Both the position numbers and the translations under genes were made by a program. The notes under the pieces are model-generated. The model worked only from the letters and a program-made list of their open reading frames with translations. It did not search any database and was not told the DNA's origin. Of a DNA stretch of 64,000 nucleotides, positions 1 through 12,656 are shown one piece after another (position 1 is the first letter of the stretch; the number at the start of each line of letters is the position of its first letter). The stretch covers positions 11,177,032 to 11,241,031 of the forward strand of contig NC_086350.1 in assembly GCF_036324505.1 (NCBI RefSeq), in the 5' to 3' direction. This DNA comes from Eleginops maclovinus. Taxonomy: Eukaryota > Chordata > Actinopteri > Perciformes > Eleginopidae.

Positions 1-218
1 CTCATGGCTTTAATTCTGTAGACAATGGTTCCTACAGGCCGACTATAACCCCTGAGCTTGCCACATTTAGGCTGGCGTCTGGGCTATCGCTGCCATCAAA
101 GTCGGCTTTATCAGACAGACACGCTAACTGGAGCTGCTCTTATATGTCTATGGATTTTTCTCCCTGAGGTCTGGCCTTTCTCTGCTGAGAGAGACACAGA
201 GCGAGAGCGAGAGAGAGA

Positions 219-252
<34 letters not shown>

Positions 253-3200
253 AAAGGCAAGATAGAAAGAGAGGGAGAGAGATACGTGCTGGGAGAAATC
301 ACTGTGGGAGCCGGAGAAACTGAATCCAGTCACCAAGCCTGGCTGGTCACAATGGGAATGCTTTACATTGTCATCCACTTCCTCTCCACTTTCCCTCTGT
401 TGCTGTTTCGGGATGACCCCGTGAGGGAGGAAAAGTACTGTACCCTTGATAGCAGATACTAACAGAATCCATAAATTAAATCAATAAACAGCAGAGGGTG
501 TAAAAAGCACAGGAAGCTAATATGAAGGAGCCGTCTGGGCGCGAGAGCAAGAGGGTTTGTGGCAGAAGTCTTTTTTTTTTTCGAGGGGAAGAGAATGTGC
601 TGCTCATTTCCTCAAAGTTTCCTCCACAGGTCTGCAATGTGTCAGAGACACAGAGCTCAAGTGATGGTGGTGATGCAAGTGAGGCCTATTAGAGTCCTTG
701 AGGGCATGTAAAAACTCTGTGAAACTGTGGGGAATGTTTGTAAATGTCATATCTACGGGCGGCGTTAAAGGCCAGCGACGTTTGAGAGAGCACAGAAAGC
801 AAAACACTCAGCGAACATCCTGCTGGGGGGCTGTGCCCTTTCACCTCCTCGTACAGCCTATCTGTTTGTGTGTGAGCATGTGTGTCCGTGTGTTTATTTG
901 TGAGTGTGTGTGTGAGGGAGCTTCGAGCCAAGAAGGCTGCAGCATTAGAGCAGAGGAGACCCTGCACATTCCTGAACTCCCCCCTCCTCGCCTCGCTGTG
1001 CCTCCTAACTTCCTACTCTGGTTAGGACTGTGGGGGGTAGGGGTGCTGCTAGAAGGTTGCTTTATGTCTCCTGTAAGAGTCTCATTTGGCGTAAAAACTC
1101 TCACTAAACCACACATGAGAGAAAAAGTGCTGGTTGTGTGTTAAGATACTTTTCCACACACACTTTTATTTTATTCTTCTGATTTGTAGTAGAAACGAAC
1201 ACTGACTTTAGCTGGTCTGTATACTCAAGCTTTGTCGAGAGCTTGGTTTCAAATGAACAATAACAAGGAACTTTATTATTACGAGTTATATTAGTCTGAC
1301 TAATTTAAGGCGAAAGGTAGGTTTTTGGTTTCCACCGGGCTAGGAGGTGAACCAGCTTTGATGTACACCGTTGCCGTTGAAACAATGGTTTTCTATTGAT
1401 CGGCCCAGTGGATCAGAGTCTGTGAGGAGAATGTGTTCTGTCAGGATAATGTGGCACCAGAGTTTCTGTTTCAATCACAACACTTGCTGCGCGGTAACCC
1501 ATACTGCTCCACCGTGGGCATCCAGACACCAGCTCCCCAAACAAAGACAACTGTTTCCCCCATCTCCAACAAGTCAGCCCGTTCACAACAAGCAAGACAT
1601 TCATTAAAAATGCAGGAGTGAACATTTCCAATAATTCACAAAGTCCTTCCCTGTCAACATCTGCGAAAAATCTTGAAGCTAAAGGGAATGGCAGGATTTC
1701 ATTAAGTAAATTATGTGCTGGCAGTCACAGAGAGGGGAAGAGGGGGAAGCTAGAGCCAGACCTCTAATCTAAACCGTACCCTGAAATGCGACAGCCTGGC
1801 TGCACGTACTGCGCCGCACAGCCAAGGCTTCAGAAACACACACAAATACAAGATAAGTAAAGCACACATTACAACAGTAAATACATTTTCCCTGGTGAAG
1901 TTAATCAATGGGAATGTTCACATAGGCATGTTTATGACTTGTAATAACTACTACTTGCATAATTTGCCTTGTCAAGTTGTGCTTTGTGCTTTACGTGAGG
2001 ACATACAGTACATACTTGTGCATGCTCAGGAAACAAAATACCTTGGTCAGAACAGGGCGCCGAGCCATTGTAAACTCTGTATTATCAGGGGAGTTTTGCT
2101 GGACCATCGCTCAAAATAAAGGTTTTCTGCTCAGATTTAAAAGGCATCCTCTTTTGGGAACAAGATCAAAGGCTCCAAACGATGTCTATCATACTTGGCC
2201 CCATGTTAGGACAAGGGAGAGGAATGAAGATATAGCTACAGGAGATCAAGTTGAAGATAAGGAAAGAGAAAAAATTCAGGTTCCTGTCTCTCAGTTTACA
2301 CATGTAAAGTAAAGAGCAAATGAACCAGACCTTGACACACTTGAAATGTACTGCTCAACTAATCAACAATGAGCTCCTATCTGTTCCCTCTGGCTGTAAA
2401 AGGTTTGTGTAGAGATGTCGGATGGCATGGGCCCCTACAGTTAATCCACACACAGCATTCTGGAGGCTCAGAGAATGCGCTGGCTATTCTGAGTTTTAAA
2501 AATACTGACAGCCATAGGTTCAGGCACAACTGTCAATGCTCCTCTGGGGAGGAAGGGAAACAAATCTTAAATCTATTTTCGCCAGCAATCAGACCACAGG
2601 CCTAAATCATGGCTGGCCATGGCCAGTGTCTGGATTTATAATTGTGGGTAAAATGGTCAGAAAATAAAAACAGCATCCAGAAACTGGCACCTCCTTCCCC
2701 GCTGCTTGCCAGGCATTGCAAGGCTAGCATATTTACGGTGGCCAGCTCAAATGGAGTATTGTTCCCCCTCTCAAGGCTGAGAGGAGGCACACTAAAACAC
2801 TAAACTAACAGTTGGACATTCCTTACATTTTTAATGGCATTGCACGCTCTTTATTTGTTGCTGTAACCCTTTGCCCTGAGCTGAATGAATGGAGCTATTG
2901 GTGGAGGCTGGTGCAGCGCTGCGGTAAGAAGCGGGAAGATGGTAAGCGCAGCCCTCCTTGAGCACATGACAAGATTAGCTCACTCACTTTGTTTGCTAAG
3001 GTAGAATATGGGGCAGAAATTATAGCCTGAGCACACCTCCTGTTATTTCTAAAGACTGCACTTTCTATCTATGCGGTAAGCCCTAAAACGAAACATAGTC
3101 CACCTCATCCTGAGCACAGTACACTCTGTAAATTCAAATAACAAGCGCAGCACTGTGAGCTTAGACACACGGTCATGTATGAGGCTATAGATTTATCTTT

Positions 3201-6200
3201 ATCTGTGAGCCCTTCACAAGTTAGTCAAACAACCGGCAGTGCTGGCACCGCTCTGGCTTGCCAAGAGGAGACAGATAAATACTAAGCTCAGCAGGCTAGT
3301 TTCTGTTGACATGTAAGGGGTTTCAGGCCTCTCCAAGGACTGCTTTAGATTAGCATGGCTTTCACTCTGCATGTAGAGGTCACATTACCTCACCACATCT
3401 AGGACCTGTGTTGTTAGTTCTGACTGAATATCAACTCTTATAGCAAATTTTGCGTGAAGAAATCTCAACCCAAAGACATCTGCGGTCCCCCCTCTTCATC
3501 TATGGCACTATTCAAGATTCATTTCAACTATGGATACCATCTTGTGGTTGTATGCCTCCATTACCCAGTTGCAAGTCTAAATCATAAGGATATCATAAAT
3601 CATAATAAGGAGTTATTGAGTTATAGCCAAAAAGGCGATTGGTCAGATATCAGTGACCTTGACCTTTGTCTTCCTGAGATACAGGGTTGGGACGCATGGA
3701 CAGCATTGATGGAATTACGGAGAGATGGACAACTCAAAAACACAATTACTCTAGCCTGTGCTGTTGGCACAGAGTTTACTTCAAACCCACATGTGTGCAG
3801 CTTGACACAAACAGCCAACCATCAGGATATTTCTCTACTATGAACTTGCGGGAAGGTTTATTGGAAATGTTGTCATTCTAGACTTGGCTTACATCCTTGT
3901 CTTCAATCAAAAAAAAAAAAATCTAAATACCTACACTGCAATTACACATATTCTCACTCTGAACACCTTCCCATGGATAACAACCAACATTAAACATTAA
4001 ATTAGTGAGCCAATGGATCCTGTAGACAGTGGAGGAATCTACTGAGGATCCTCAATGTCATAACCCCTGAGAAAATAGGTTGAAAGTGGATTTCTGAGAC
4101 ACCACAGTCTAACAATGCTGAGAAAGGGAAAATGAAAAATGGCCTTATCGCTCTTATCAATGGCTCTTTTTCTATGTGTGTGTTACGTAAGGGGAAACGG
4201 AAGCCAGCCTCCCAGGACAGGAACGGATACTTGAGACGAGGATTGTGGGTATAGGCTCCACAGCACTACAGAGAGAAAAGAGCACAAGACCCTCCAGGAT
4301 GTATAGCTGCAACTCTCTGCTAACCAGCTCTAAAAAATGGACTCTGCAAACTGGACATGACAAATGGGTGAGGAGAGCCCCCTTATGTCCCCTGAGATTC
4401 TGGCCTTCTCTTCAACATTCCTCTCCCGCCGCTGTCAAAGGGGCAATTCACCGCCCTGGACGGCTACAAAACCCAGGCAGCTTTTTAAAACAGGATGTTT
4501 GTCTGAGGCCTCCTTCCCCTCAAATAAACAATCCGCAAAACCTGATTTCGGGAGGCAGGGTGGAAGCACTCGAGTCACATTATTTCCACATCCCGTATCC
4601 TGGAGCATTGGGGCTCCTGAGGGAGTGTGGGCGGCCAGGCGCTGAGAAGGCTCAGGGCTGCGGTGGAAACCTGAGGCCATGTGCCAGGCTGCAGGGGGAG
4701 ATGAGCCCGGGCTGCATCACTCTGGGGTCTGGGGGACGGAGCAGGGGGATCATGCCTCAAGGTGGGGAGGGGGACCTCGCTAACATGCTGATTCAGTTGA
4801 CATTTCATAAGACCATGGGAAGCAGTGCGGTGTCAGGGTACTGCTGCTACAAACAGACTGGTAAATGTCTGCACAGTGTGAAAGACATACTGTATCTACT
4901 CAAAACACTTCAAAGTAACCCTTAAAAGAGAGAAGAGCAGGATTATTATTACTACATATTATTACAGTTATTAACATTTGATACTATAAAGCAATAATAT
5001 GTTATGGATCTGGGTGTGGTGTAAATTATGTGACCTACAATTTGTCATCAAGGATAGTTTAAGATAGAGAGAAAAATTACTTAAAAAGCCATCCATAAAA
5101 TATTAAAACCACTGCAACAAACTGAATCAATTATCCAGCATGGAAAAACACAACAAGACAGTTCAGGGCAAATGCAAGTGCAATCTATCCCAAATCTTTT
5201 CAGATACGTACAGTAGATATGCTATTTAATTAGTTTGGAGGCAGAAGTGGAATCACATGCCTTCAAAGTCAGATCAACAAGTACAGGTCCAGTCTAATCT
5301 ACTTTAATCAAGAGAAGCATCACATGCCTTGTTTAGACGGTTTAATTATTCCATGCATTTCCAGTGTCTCTGACACAGACACAGGGTTTGATGCTTACTG
5401 CTGGCCTCTTCCTGACCCAGACGGGTGGACTGTGATTAGTATTGACTGTACAATTTCATTACCTTTGCGTGTGAATGTACTGTATGTCAGCATGCATCTG
5501 GACTTGTATGAGAATCACAAACTTAAACATATAAGAATGTTTGTGGTCCCGGGATCTATGCATTGTATACAGAAATGTTCCTGAGCAATCTGTTGCATGA
5601 ATCACATGAGGCCCTTCCCATCCATCTAGTAGCTGCCTGGAACAATCAGTCAATAGCAGAGTGGAGCTGACACAGTCGGCAGACCAGACATCCACAGAGA
5701 CAGCACTGGCCTTTCCTCCAGAGACAGGCAGGCAGACGATGAGAGCACTGTATGATTACTCTGTGGGAACCCTGAATACCTGCTGATGCCCTCATGCCTC
5801 CAGTAGGCGCTACAGCACTCTGTTTAATCCATGTCTACTAACGTTCAATATTTTTGCTTCTCCAGTTCAAGCTCTCATTCAGGAACAGAGAAGACACAAA
5901 ACAAGGAAAGATATTCAGGTCACTTTTTTGTGTCTAGCTAATCTGATGGAGCCCCTTAATTGACATTGGTGATCTTAACTCACATGAGCATATAAACAAA
6001 GTGTCATGCTGATAAATGGGGTGATTGACACCCAGCAGTGATGATCTTACACTGGTCTCAATGCCTGTCACGTATTGTGCCAAATTAATATCAATAGTGG
6101 CTCTGAAAAAGACCATATCTTCAATGACTGAAATTCTTAGACAGCCTCCTCCCGTTAAGAGCAGCATTATAATGAAGAAGTGACAAACATAAAGAGGCCC

Positions 6201-9200
6201 CAATGTCAGAGACAATGTGACTGAAATAATAAAGTCAAAGTGTAGGGGGAAAACTCCCCCTCAGACAGTCATACAGGAAGCAATGAGACCCACTTCAAAG
6301 GATTTCACTCTGATGACCACACGACTAGGCCCAGGCGGTGAGGAAACAGGTGTGCGGGCAAACTGGGAGGGCAGCACCAGCAAAGGCACATTCCCTCACA
6401 CACACAGTGCTGAGGTATACTGTGAATGCAAGCTGGGCCCGCTCATGACGTAAACAGATATCCCAGAGTGCCATGGTGGGGCCGTCTCTTTCCCTCCCAG
6501 CCATGTTTAAATAAAACACCGTGAAGGGTTCAAATGTCTATGATCACACAGTAACTGAAGGTATTAGCGTTACAGTAAATAGTGAGCACATGGGGAATAT
6601 TTTTAGGAATGCATGTGTCTTTTTAACATGTTAAACAACTGCAAGAATCAGCCAGAGGGGAAAAAAGAATCTGCACTTAAATGCAACTCTAACATTGACA
6701 TAACAACACAGTGTATTGATTTAAAAATATACCTCATGAACATGGCACCAAGCAGAAGGAAACTACTTTTCAAAGTCCACTATATACAATCAAAATCTTG
6801 GTTGATGTGGAGGAACGAGTTTATCTACCAAACCGACCAGTTCCGAATGTGTTTCTCTGCCCCTGTGTGATGCAGAAGAATGCTCACTAGGTATTTCTGT
6901 AGCCCTGGGCAGCAAACTGTTGTTGATTATTTAGCTACACCCCACCCATCCACCAAGTGCCCCCCAGACTTGCTTTTAAGAGGTTTACTTGTTCCTGCAC
7001 GAGGGGTGGAGTCTGGATCCCATACAACTCCGGTTACACACAGAGAGTCACACTCTCTCTAGCAGAGCTGCAGGGGGATTCACAGAGAAAGTCATCTCCA
7101 GGTCAGCAAAGCATTAAACACAGGTTAACTTGACAATATGCATTACATGTCTGTGTGATACAGCAGAACTAAGCGGGCTTCATAAGGAGGCCTTCCGGCT
7201 TTGGTCTTATGATGGAATACGCTTGAAAGCATTTTGAGGAAGATCTCTATCGCTGACAAGACGCTAACAGTTTGTTTCACTCAGCATGGACACTATGTTT
7301 TTGTATCTAAAACCATCATACGGTCCAAACGCAGCATGATCAAAGACTAACTGGCAACACAAATTAGCTCACAGCATGGAAAACCACCAGCCTGTAGAGC
7401 CCTGGTCATTCTCCTTCCCAAGTCCGAGTTGCTGAGTGTGTCCCCGCAAATGCAGAGTGATCTGGCCAGGCCTGTACAAGCAGCAACACAGTTGGAAGAA
7501 ACCAAAGCCTAGCGTGTCTAGATCCTCCCTCCTCACCACAGTCTCTGAGGAATTGTGGTGCGCGCTCTGACAAGCCCCTCATTTGTTGACTCAGGGAGTG
7601 TCGCCGGGCCATGCTGAGGTGGTGACAGCATGTGTACTGGGGTGGAGGGGGCCCTTGCTGACTGAATACTTCACTGCCAGGTAGCCATGTCAACTGGCCG
7701 GGCCTCTGAGCCATGGCAGACCCTCTAACAGGAAATGCTGCTCCCTGCTAGCCCCAAAATGAGGGCTCTGAGTCCCAGTCCACATGATACTGTGCATGTT
7801 GGCTGTGGCCCTAGTATTGAGGAGGGGGAGGCATGCTCACTCTGTGCCATGAGAAAGGAGTGTTTCATTTCAAATCAGAGGACAGGACTGTTTCTACTCG
7901 CTTCCTTTGGTGTGGCCTCATTCACAGGAGCAACTCCATTTCCCTGAGCCCACCCCTCCCTGCAGCCCGCTAACAGCGAGGCCTGATAGAGTTGTACGTG
8001 CGAGTGTCTGCGCACATGCATGTGAACAACTATGTGTGCTTGTGTGTGTTTCTGAGTGAGCTTGGATCTTATTACAGTTTGATCCCACTCAAATATTTCT
8101 AAAAGAAAAACAGAGGAGGGGAGGCCGGCTCTGTGGCCAACACACACGCCCCGCTGAACCTCTGCAGCGCTCACAATGAAACCTTTATCTTTAAAGCTCC
8201 CACTGTTCCTAATGGCCCTTAATGAGAAGAAATAAAGTGCAACAGCAAAATGAAATTACCTTCATAAGTTTGTATGTTGATTCAAAAACACTCAAAAGCT
8301 AGGCAGAGAAGGGTGATGAACTGTTGCTCAAGCAGTATACCTCCTTCTATTTCTTTCACATTTTCACCACTACAAAGCCAGAAGAAACAGCCGGACTGAA
8401 CACGAGAGGTGCTCTGTGGTTTAATGCCATGTTAAAATGGTGATTCACAGATTATATTATACTGATTTAAATCGATATGCAGAGACATGCAGACACATCA
8501 GCATGGGAGAAAAGTATCACTTTTTTAACATCTAATTAACATCTGTATTATGTGCTTAATTACTCAAAATATCAACTTTAATCATACTTCAGGGAAAAAG
8601 CAAAACCCCTAATCCATGTATTAATGATCCTTACCACATGGATGATTTCCTCATCAAGAATCTCTTTTAATCAAACAGAGTACTTAATATAATAGCTTCA
8701 TGTGACGCACTAACTGGAAGCTCTTTTCCAAGTTGTGTTTCTATAGTAATACAGTAACTCTTTATCCAGGATAGTTAATGTGTCACTATATGAGCCTTAC
8801 CACTTCAAACAGCTGCTCACACATGTATCCATGAAACCAAAGTCAAAGTTGATTTATTTTCTGATACATGCCACTAAACGATTAAAGCAACTATACACAC
8901 TTCTATGACCAGGATGTCAAAGTACACTTCTGCAGCAGACAGCATTTGAACACCCAATGTGTGTGTACTATACAGTATGTTGTATACATACTGTATGTTG
9001 TATGTACCATGCAAACCAAAAAAAAGAATGCCCCCTACTAAAATGTACATCTCTACTTGTTTGACAAATGACTTCAGTATTTACAGAATGGCTCCTCTGG
9101 GATGATAAACTTCTGGTAATCATTAATTTCTCAAATCAGTGTAATACACTGCGGATATAAACTCCTTATTTGGAGACTGACGAGGAGTTGGAGAAACACA

Positions 9201-9205
9201 CCCAC
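1..9205 (-). other. smad6 intron 3 (at least 9.2 kb, open at the window edge)
   Basis: No coding exon could be supported here on either strand. I looked on the minus strand for conserved MH2 peptides (for example SHWCSVAYWE, GWGPCYSRQFIT, VFDFERSG) and found only short chance resemblances. The stretch contains a GA-rich microsatellite at 187-283, a loose TG-rich stretch at 860-925, and GC-richer patches at about 4360-4760 and 7380-7720. It is otherwise unremarkable AT-leaning sequence. Reading it as intron rests on the well-known long last intron of SMAD6. Confidence 0.7.
187..283. repeat. (GA)n microsatellite
   Basis: Purine-only GA repeat with AC and AA interruptions, purest at about 210-252. 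The serine/leucine-rich and arginine/glutamate-rich frames across it are products of the repeat. Confidence 0.95.
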
Positions 9206-9283
9206 CTGAGAATTCCCCCGGTGTGATATTTGGTGAGCTGGCTGCCTCAGTTTCAGTGTAAGACAATGTGGAGTCTGACAGAT
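9206..9283 (-). CDS. smad6: smad6 coding exon 3: linker between MH1 and MH2
   Basis: A 78-bp exon (acceptor CCCCACAG, donor CTCAG|GTGGGT) encodes residues 286-311, the DLSDSTLSYTETEA linker ending in PGEFS. The same peptide precedes MH2 in mammalian Smad6. It ends in phase 1, and the next exon must begin with two bases finishing a codon that starts with G. Confidence 0.94.
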
Positions 9284-12200
9284 CTGTGGGGAGGAAAACA
9301 GAGATTATTCATCTGCAGCTAGTCTGAACTTGTTTCATCTGTGTACATCTTTACTTCAACTGGAACATTCAGTTTTTCCATATTAAATTAAAAACCATTA
9401 ACACCACATTTGGCTTCATCCCATATTGGCAACTTTTCTAACAGGCTTCACCTGATGACATCCCCCCCAAATGCTGCCAGAATCCTCAGCTGTACTCAGG
9501 CTTGCAGCCCCAGCTAGCAGCCAGGCTCCAAAGTCCTAGCAGCCCACAGTACATACTGCCCACGCCATATTACCCACACTGGCTCTGGCTGGCATGCTGA
9601 CATCATGCCACATGCTGGCCTTGGTCTCATCTCAAAGCTACCATGCAGTTTGCCAGTAACTGTTCCCAATTAGAGCCATTTAAAGTTTCCACATAGCTTT
9701 ATTCCTTTTTTTCTTCCTGTTAAACCAGAGCCTTAACAAAAGACTGACCGTGCCCTATGCAATTTACAGGCTCCTAATGTAATTATGAACGAAAACAATA
9801 ATCAATCAAGTATTTACAGTCTGACATCTACATGGTTACAAGTCATAACACAGAGGATCAATATCAATAGCAGACTTAAGATGAAACAATATGTAAAGAA
9901 TAGAAAGCTTCAGGTGCCATAGAGCTCATCTGTGTCACTTACCCAGTGGCTTGTGTTCTTCATTAGGGGAAAGCCTTGAATAAGGAGGTGGGGGTGATTC
10001 TGTAAAACAAAACAGTCAAGTAAATAACCTAAAAAAGGGAAGAAATCTGATTTGAAAGATAGAAAGTTCAAACTTAATCGACACACTAAACATAAGAGAG
10101 TCACTATGCATGTGCAATGTGAACATGAAGTAACAGTTTTGGGGTCTAAGAAGATCAATCAGTTTGAATATATTGACTTTTACACTGTAAAAAAATAACT
10201 GTTAATAAGTTGAATGCCTGTGATGAAAAGTAGCTGACAAAGCCGGTTAGTAAAAGAACTGTAAAGACCTTGCAGCACATATACACGCTTACTTGCACTT
10301 CTATATCTGATTTCCTAAAATAGTAATTCAAGGGTCACCAAACATTGTTTACTAAATTATGTTTGAATTACCAGTAAGTAATAGTAATGAGTTAATACAA
10401 GCCAAAAGAAATATGCCAACACAACAAACACTGAGCCATCATAAAGGCATCAACAAATAACTCCACAGTTGATCCAAGTAGACACCAGACTGCATCTTAA
10501 CTCTCACAGCTTTGTGTCTGCACTACAGAATCAAATCCTTTTGTTTAAAACCTCATTAAACAGCTAATAAAGCCAACAGAGCACCATTTATTTTCTATTA
10601 TTCAAGCACATATTATTTAACTGAAGCAGTCATTACAACAACTACAGAGACTAACCATTACTTTAGTTATGCAGTTAGAAGTTTAAAGAATCAGAGTAAA
10701 TCCCTACTTTTTGACTTTATTCTGTTCAGAGACCTTTATTATATCCAATAAACAAGAGGAGAAACAAGGAGGATAACTTGCAAAAGAAGGAAAAGCACAA
10801 AGGAAAGAAAACTTTGTGAGCACACTGTGACCTCGCCTACAGAGAAAAGGGGAAGGAGAAAAGCATAATAGCAGCGGGTCCTTTAAGAGTGGCGGCAGTA
10901 ATTGCTGGGATCTGAACTCAGTCACTCAGATACACAGCTAGTCAGTCTGGCGCCAGGAGTATGCAAACTGTATATTATCACCACTCCTTCACCTAAATAG
11001 CACGAAGGGACCTCCTTAGGACAAAAGGGCTTTTAAAGCGCAACTTGAAACTGATCTAATTCGAAAAGTATAATGCCTGGCAAAATAAAAGGAAAAAGTT
11101 TTTGCCCACTTCAATCCAAGCTCTCTGTCAAACATTAGAGACTGTTATATTCTTTAAAAACAATATCCAGACCAGGAGTTTATTTTCAAATAATCTTCAA
11201 ATCCAACTAAAGTAGAATTGACAAAGGCTTCAGCACTAGCCTACATGTTAGGCTTTTTTGGTTGAGGTGTTTTTTTTTTATACAAAGGATTTAAATGTTT
11301 ATCTACTCAAATCTATTGTCAGTGTCACATAATTCCATAATTTGTATTTCTCCATTTGAAACAAAGTTTAAAAACAGTGATTAAGGTCGTGATTCAAAGC
11401 CCCCCTTCTTGAATAGCATGAAAGAAATACCAGCTCTATCGGGCCACGCATGAACGCATGTGAGCTATGTCTACTACGAGCCTTAGTCCCAATATGGGGT
11501 ATGTGCCCCTCTCCCTCTCGGAGTCAGTGGGGTCGAGTGGCCCAGCGTTTCAGGTTTGCCAAATCACAGGCTTGCCCCCTGCCAAAACTGAATCTGTTTA
11601 ATATAGGTCAGAGAGGTTCGGCCATAGACAGCTTATTGATTGTGAAAATAAAGCTCAATCCTCAAACCACAACAACTAAACTGACCTATGGCACCTGGTC
11701 CAATCCTCTGACTGAGTCTAAACAATCATATACATGTCAAACAATGTTGATAATCAGCCTATAAATGGCAATACCCATGCAAGAAACAGAATATGTATAT
11801 GCCGTCAGTGTGTTGACAATCACACTGACGGCATATACATATATTCACACACGCTAAATATGTCATGTACTTCATGTTATTAAGGAAGTTATTAAATACC
11901 AAAAGCTGGAACACGTTGTAAGAACAGCAGCAGTCCAGACTAACATTCACATTCAAAAGGCCTATATTTCACAGGCTAATGTGGGAGATTTTCTGGTAAA
12001 GCACCAAACTCTTCAAACACAACTTCCAAGGCAACTAAAACCTCCAAAAGAGACAAACAATAACACATATTCAATGTTGCATGCATTTTGATGTTTTTTC
12101 GGAATATACCAAACTCAGTCAACACAACATGAGAAGAACATCAAACTAGCAACAAAAGTAGACTATGGTACATTTATGTTTTGCCATACCAACCAAGTAC

Positions 12201-12592
12201 TTCACTATTGGTCACCTTTCAGTAATGTATAAAGTAATTATTAACTATTTAATCAAAGACCAGCCTTTTTTCTAAACAATACCAGACAAATAAAACATGG
12301 TGATAGGGAAAGATTTTGAGAACATATTTCAAGGGCCTTTACAGTTTCACAATCTTCAAAAGTTAAAGGCAATATGACCTGTTCAGTTCTCTTTAAAATC
12401 ATTTGGCAAATGGACAAAATAGGCCTGATTGTTTAGATGTATCTGCATGATCAGAAGGAAATATGGTAGCCAGCATGACTAACATTTGAGAAAACCAACC
12501 CTGATGCCTTATAGTATAGGGCTACCTGGTGATTATAGAAGCATTTAGCTAGGAAGGTCTGCAAGGTGCTACAATAAGACAGTGTGAGTGTG

Positions 12593-12656
<64 letters not shown>

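Noticed and set aside
4245..4925. Longest plus-strand frame outside the genes (226 codons)
   Set aside because: Irregular composition without any recognisable domain, lying in smad6 intron 3 in a GC-richer patch where stop codons are rarer.
5791..5820. Minus-strand peptide CCSAYWRH resembling the Smad6 MH2 start (WCSVAYWEH)
   Set aside because: Similarity stops after a few residues, no MH2 peptide follows and there is no suitable acceptor. Chance match.
8308..8330. Minus-strand EQQFIT resembling SRQFIT near the MH2 end
   Set aside because: The residues on both sides do not fit MH2 (no GWGPCY before, no SCPCWLE after).
10940..10965. GTCTGGCGCC in smad6 intron 1, resembling a BMP-response element
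   Set aside because: The spacing between the GGCGCC and GTCT parts is not that of the known element and a match this short has little weight.
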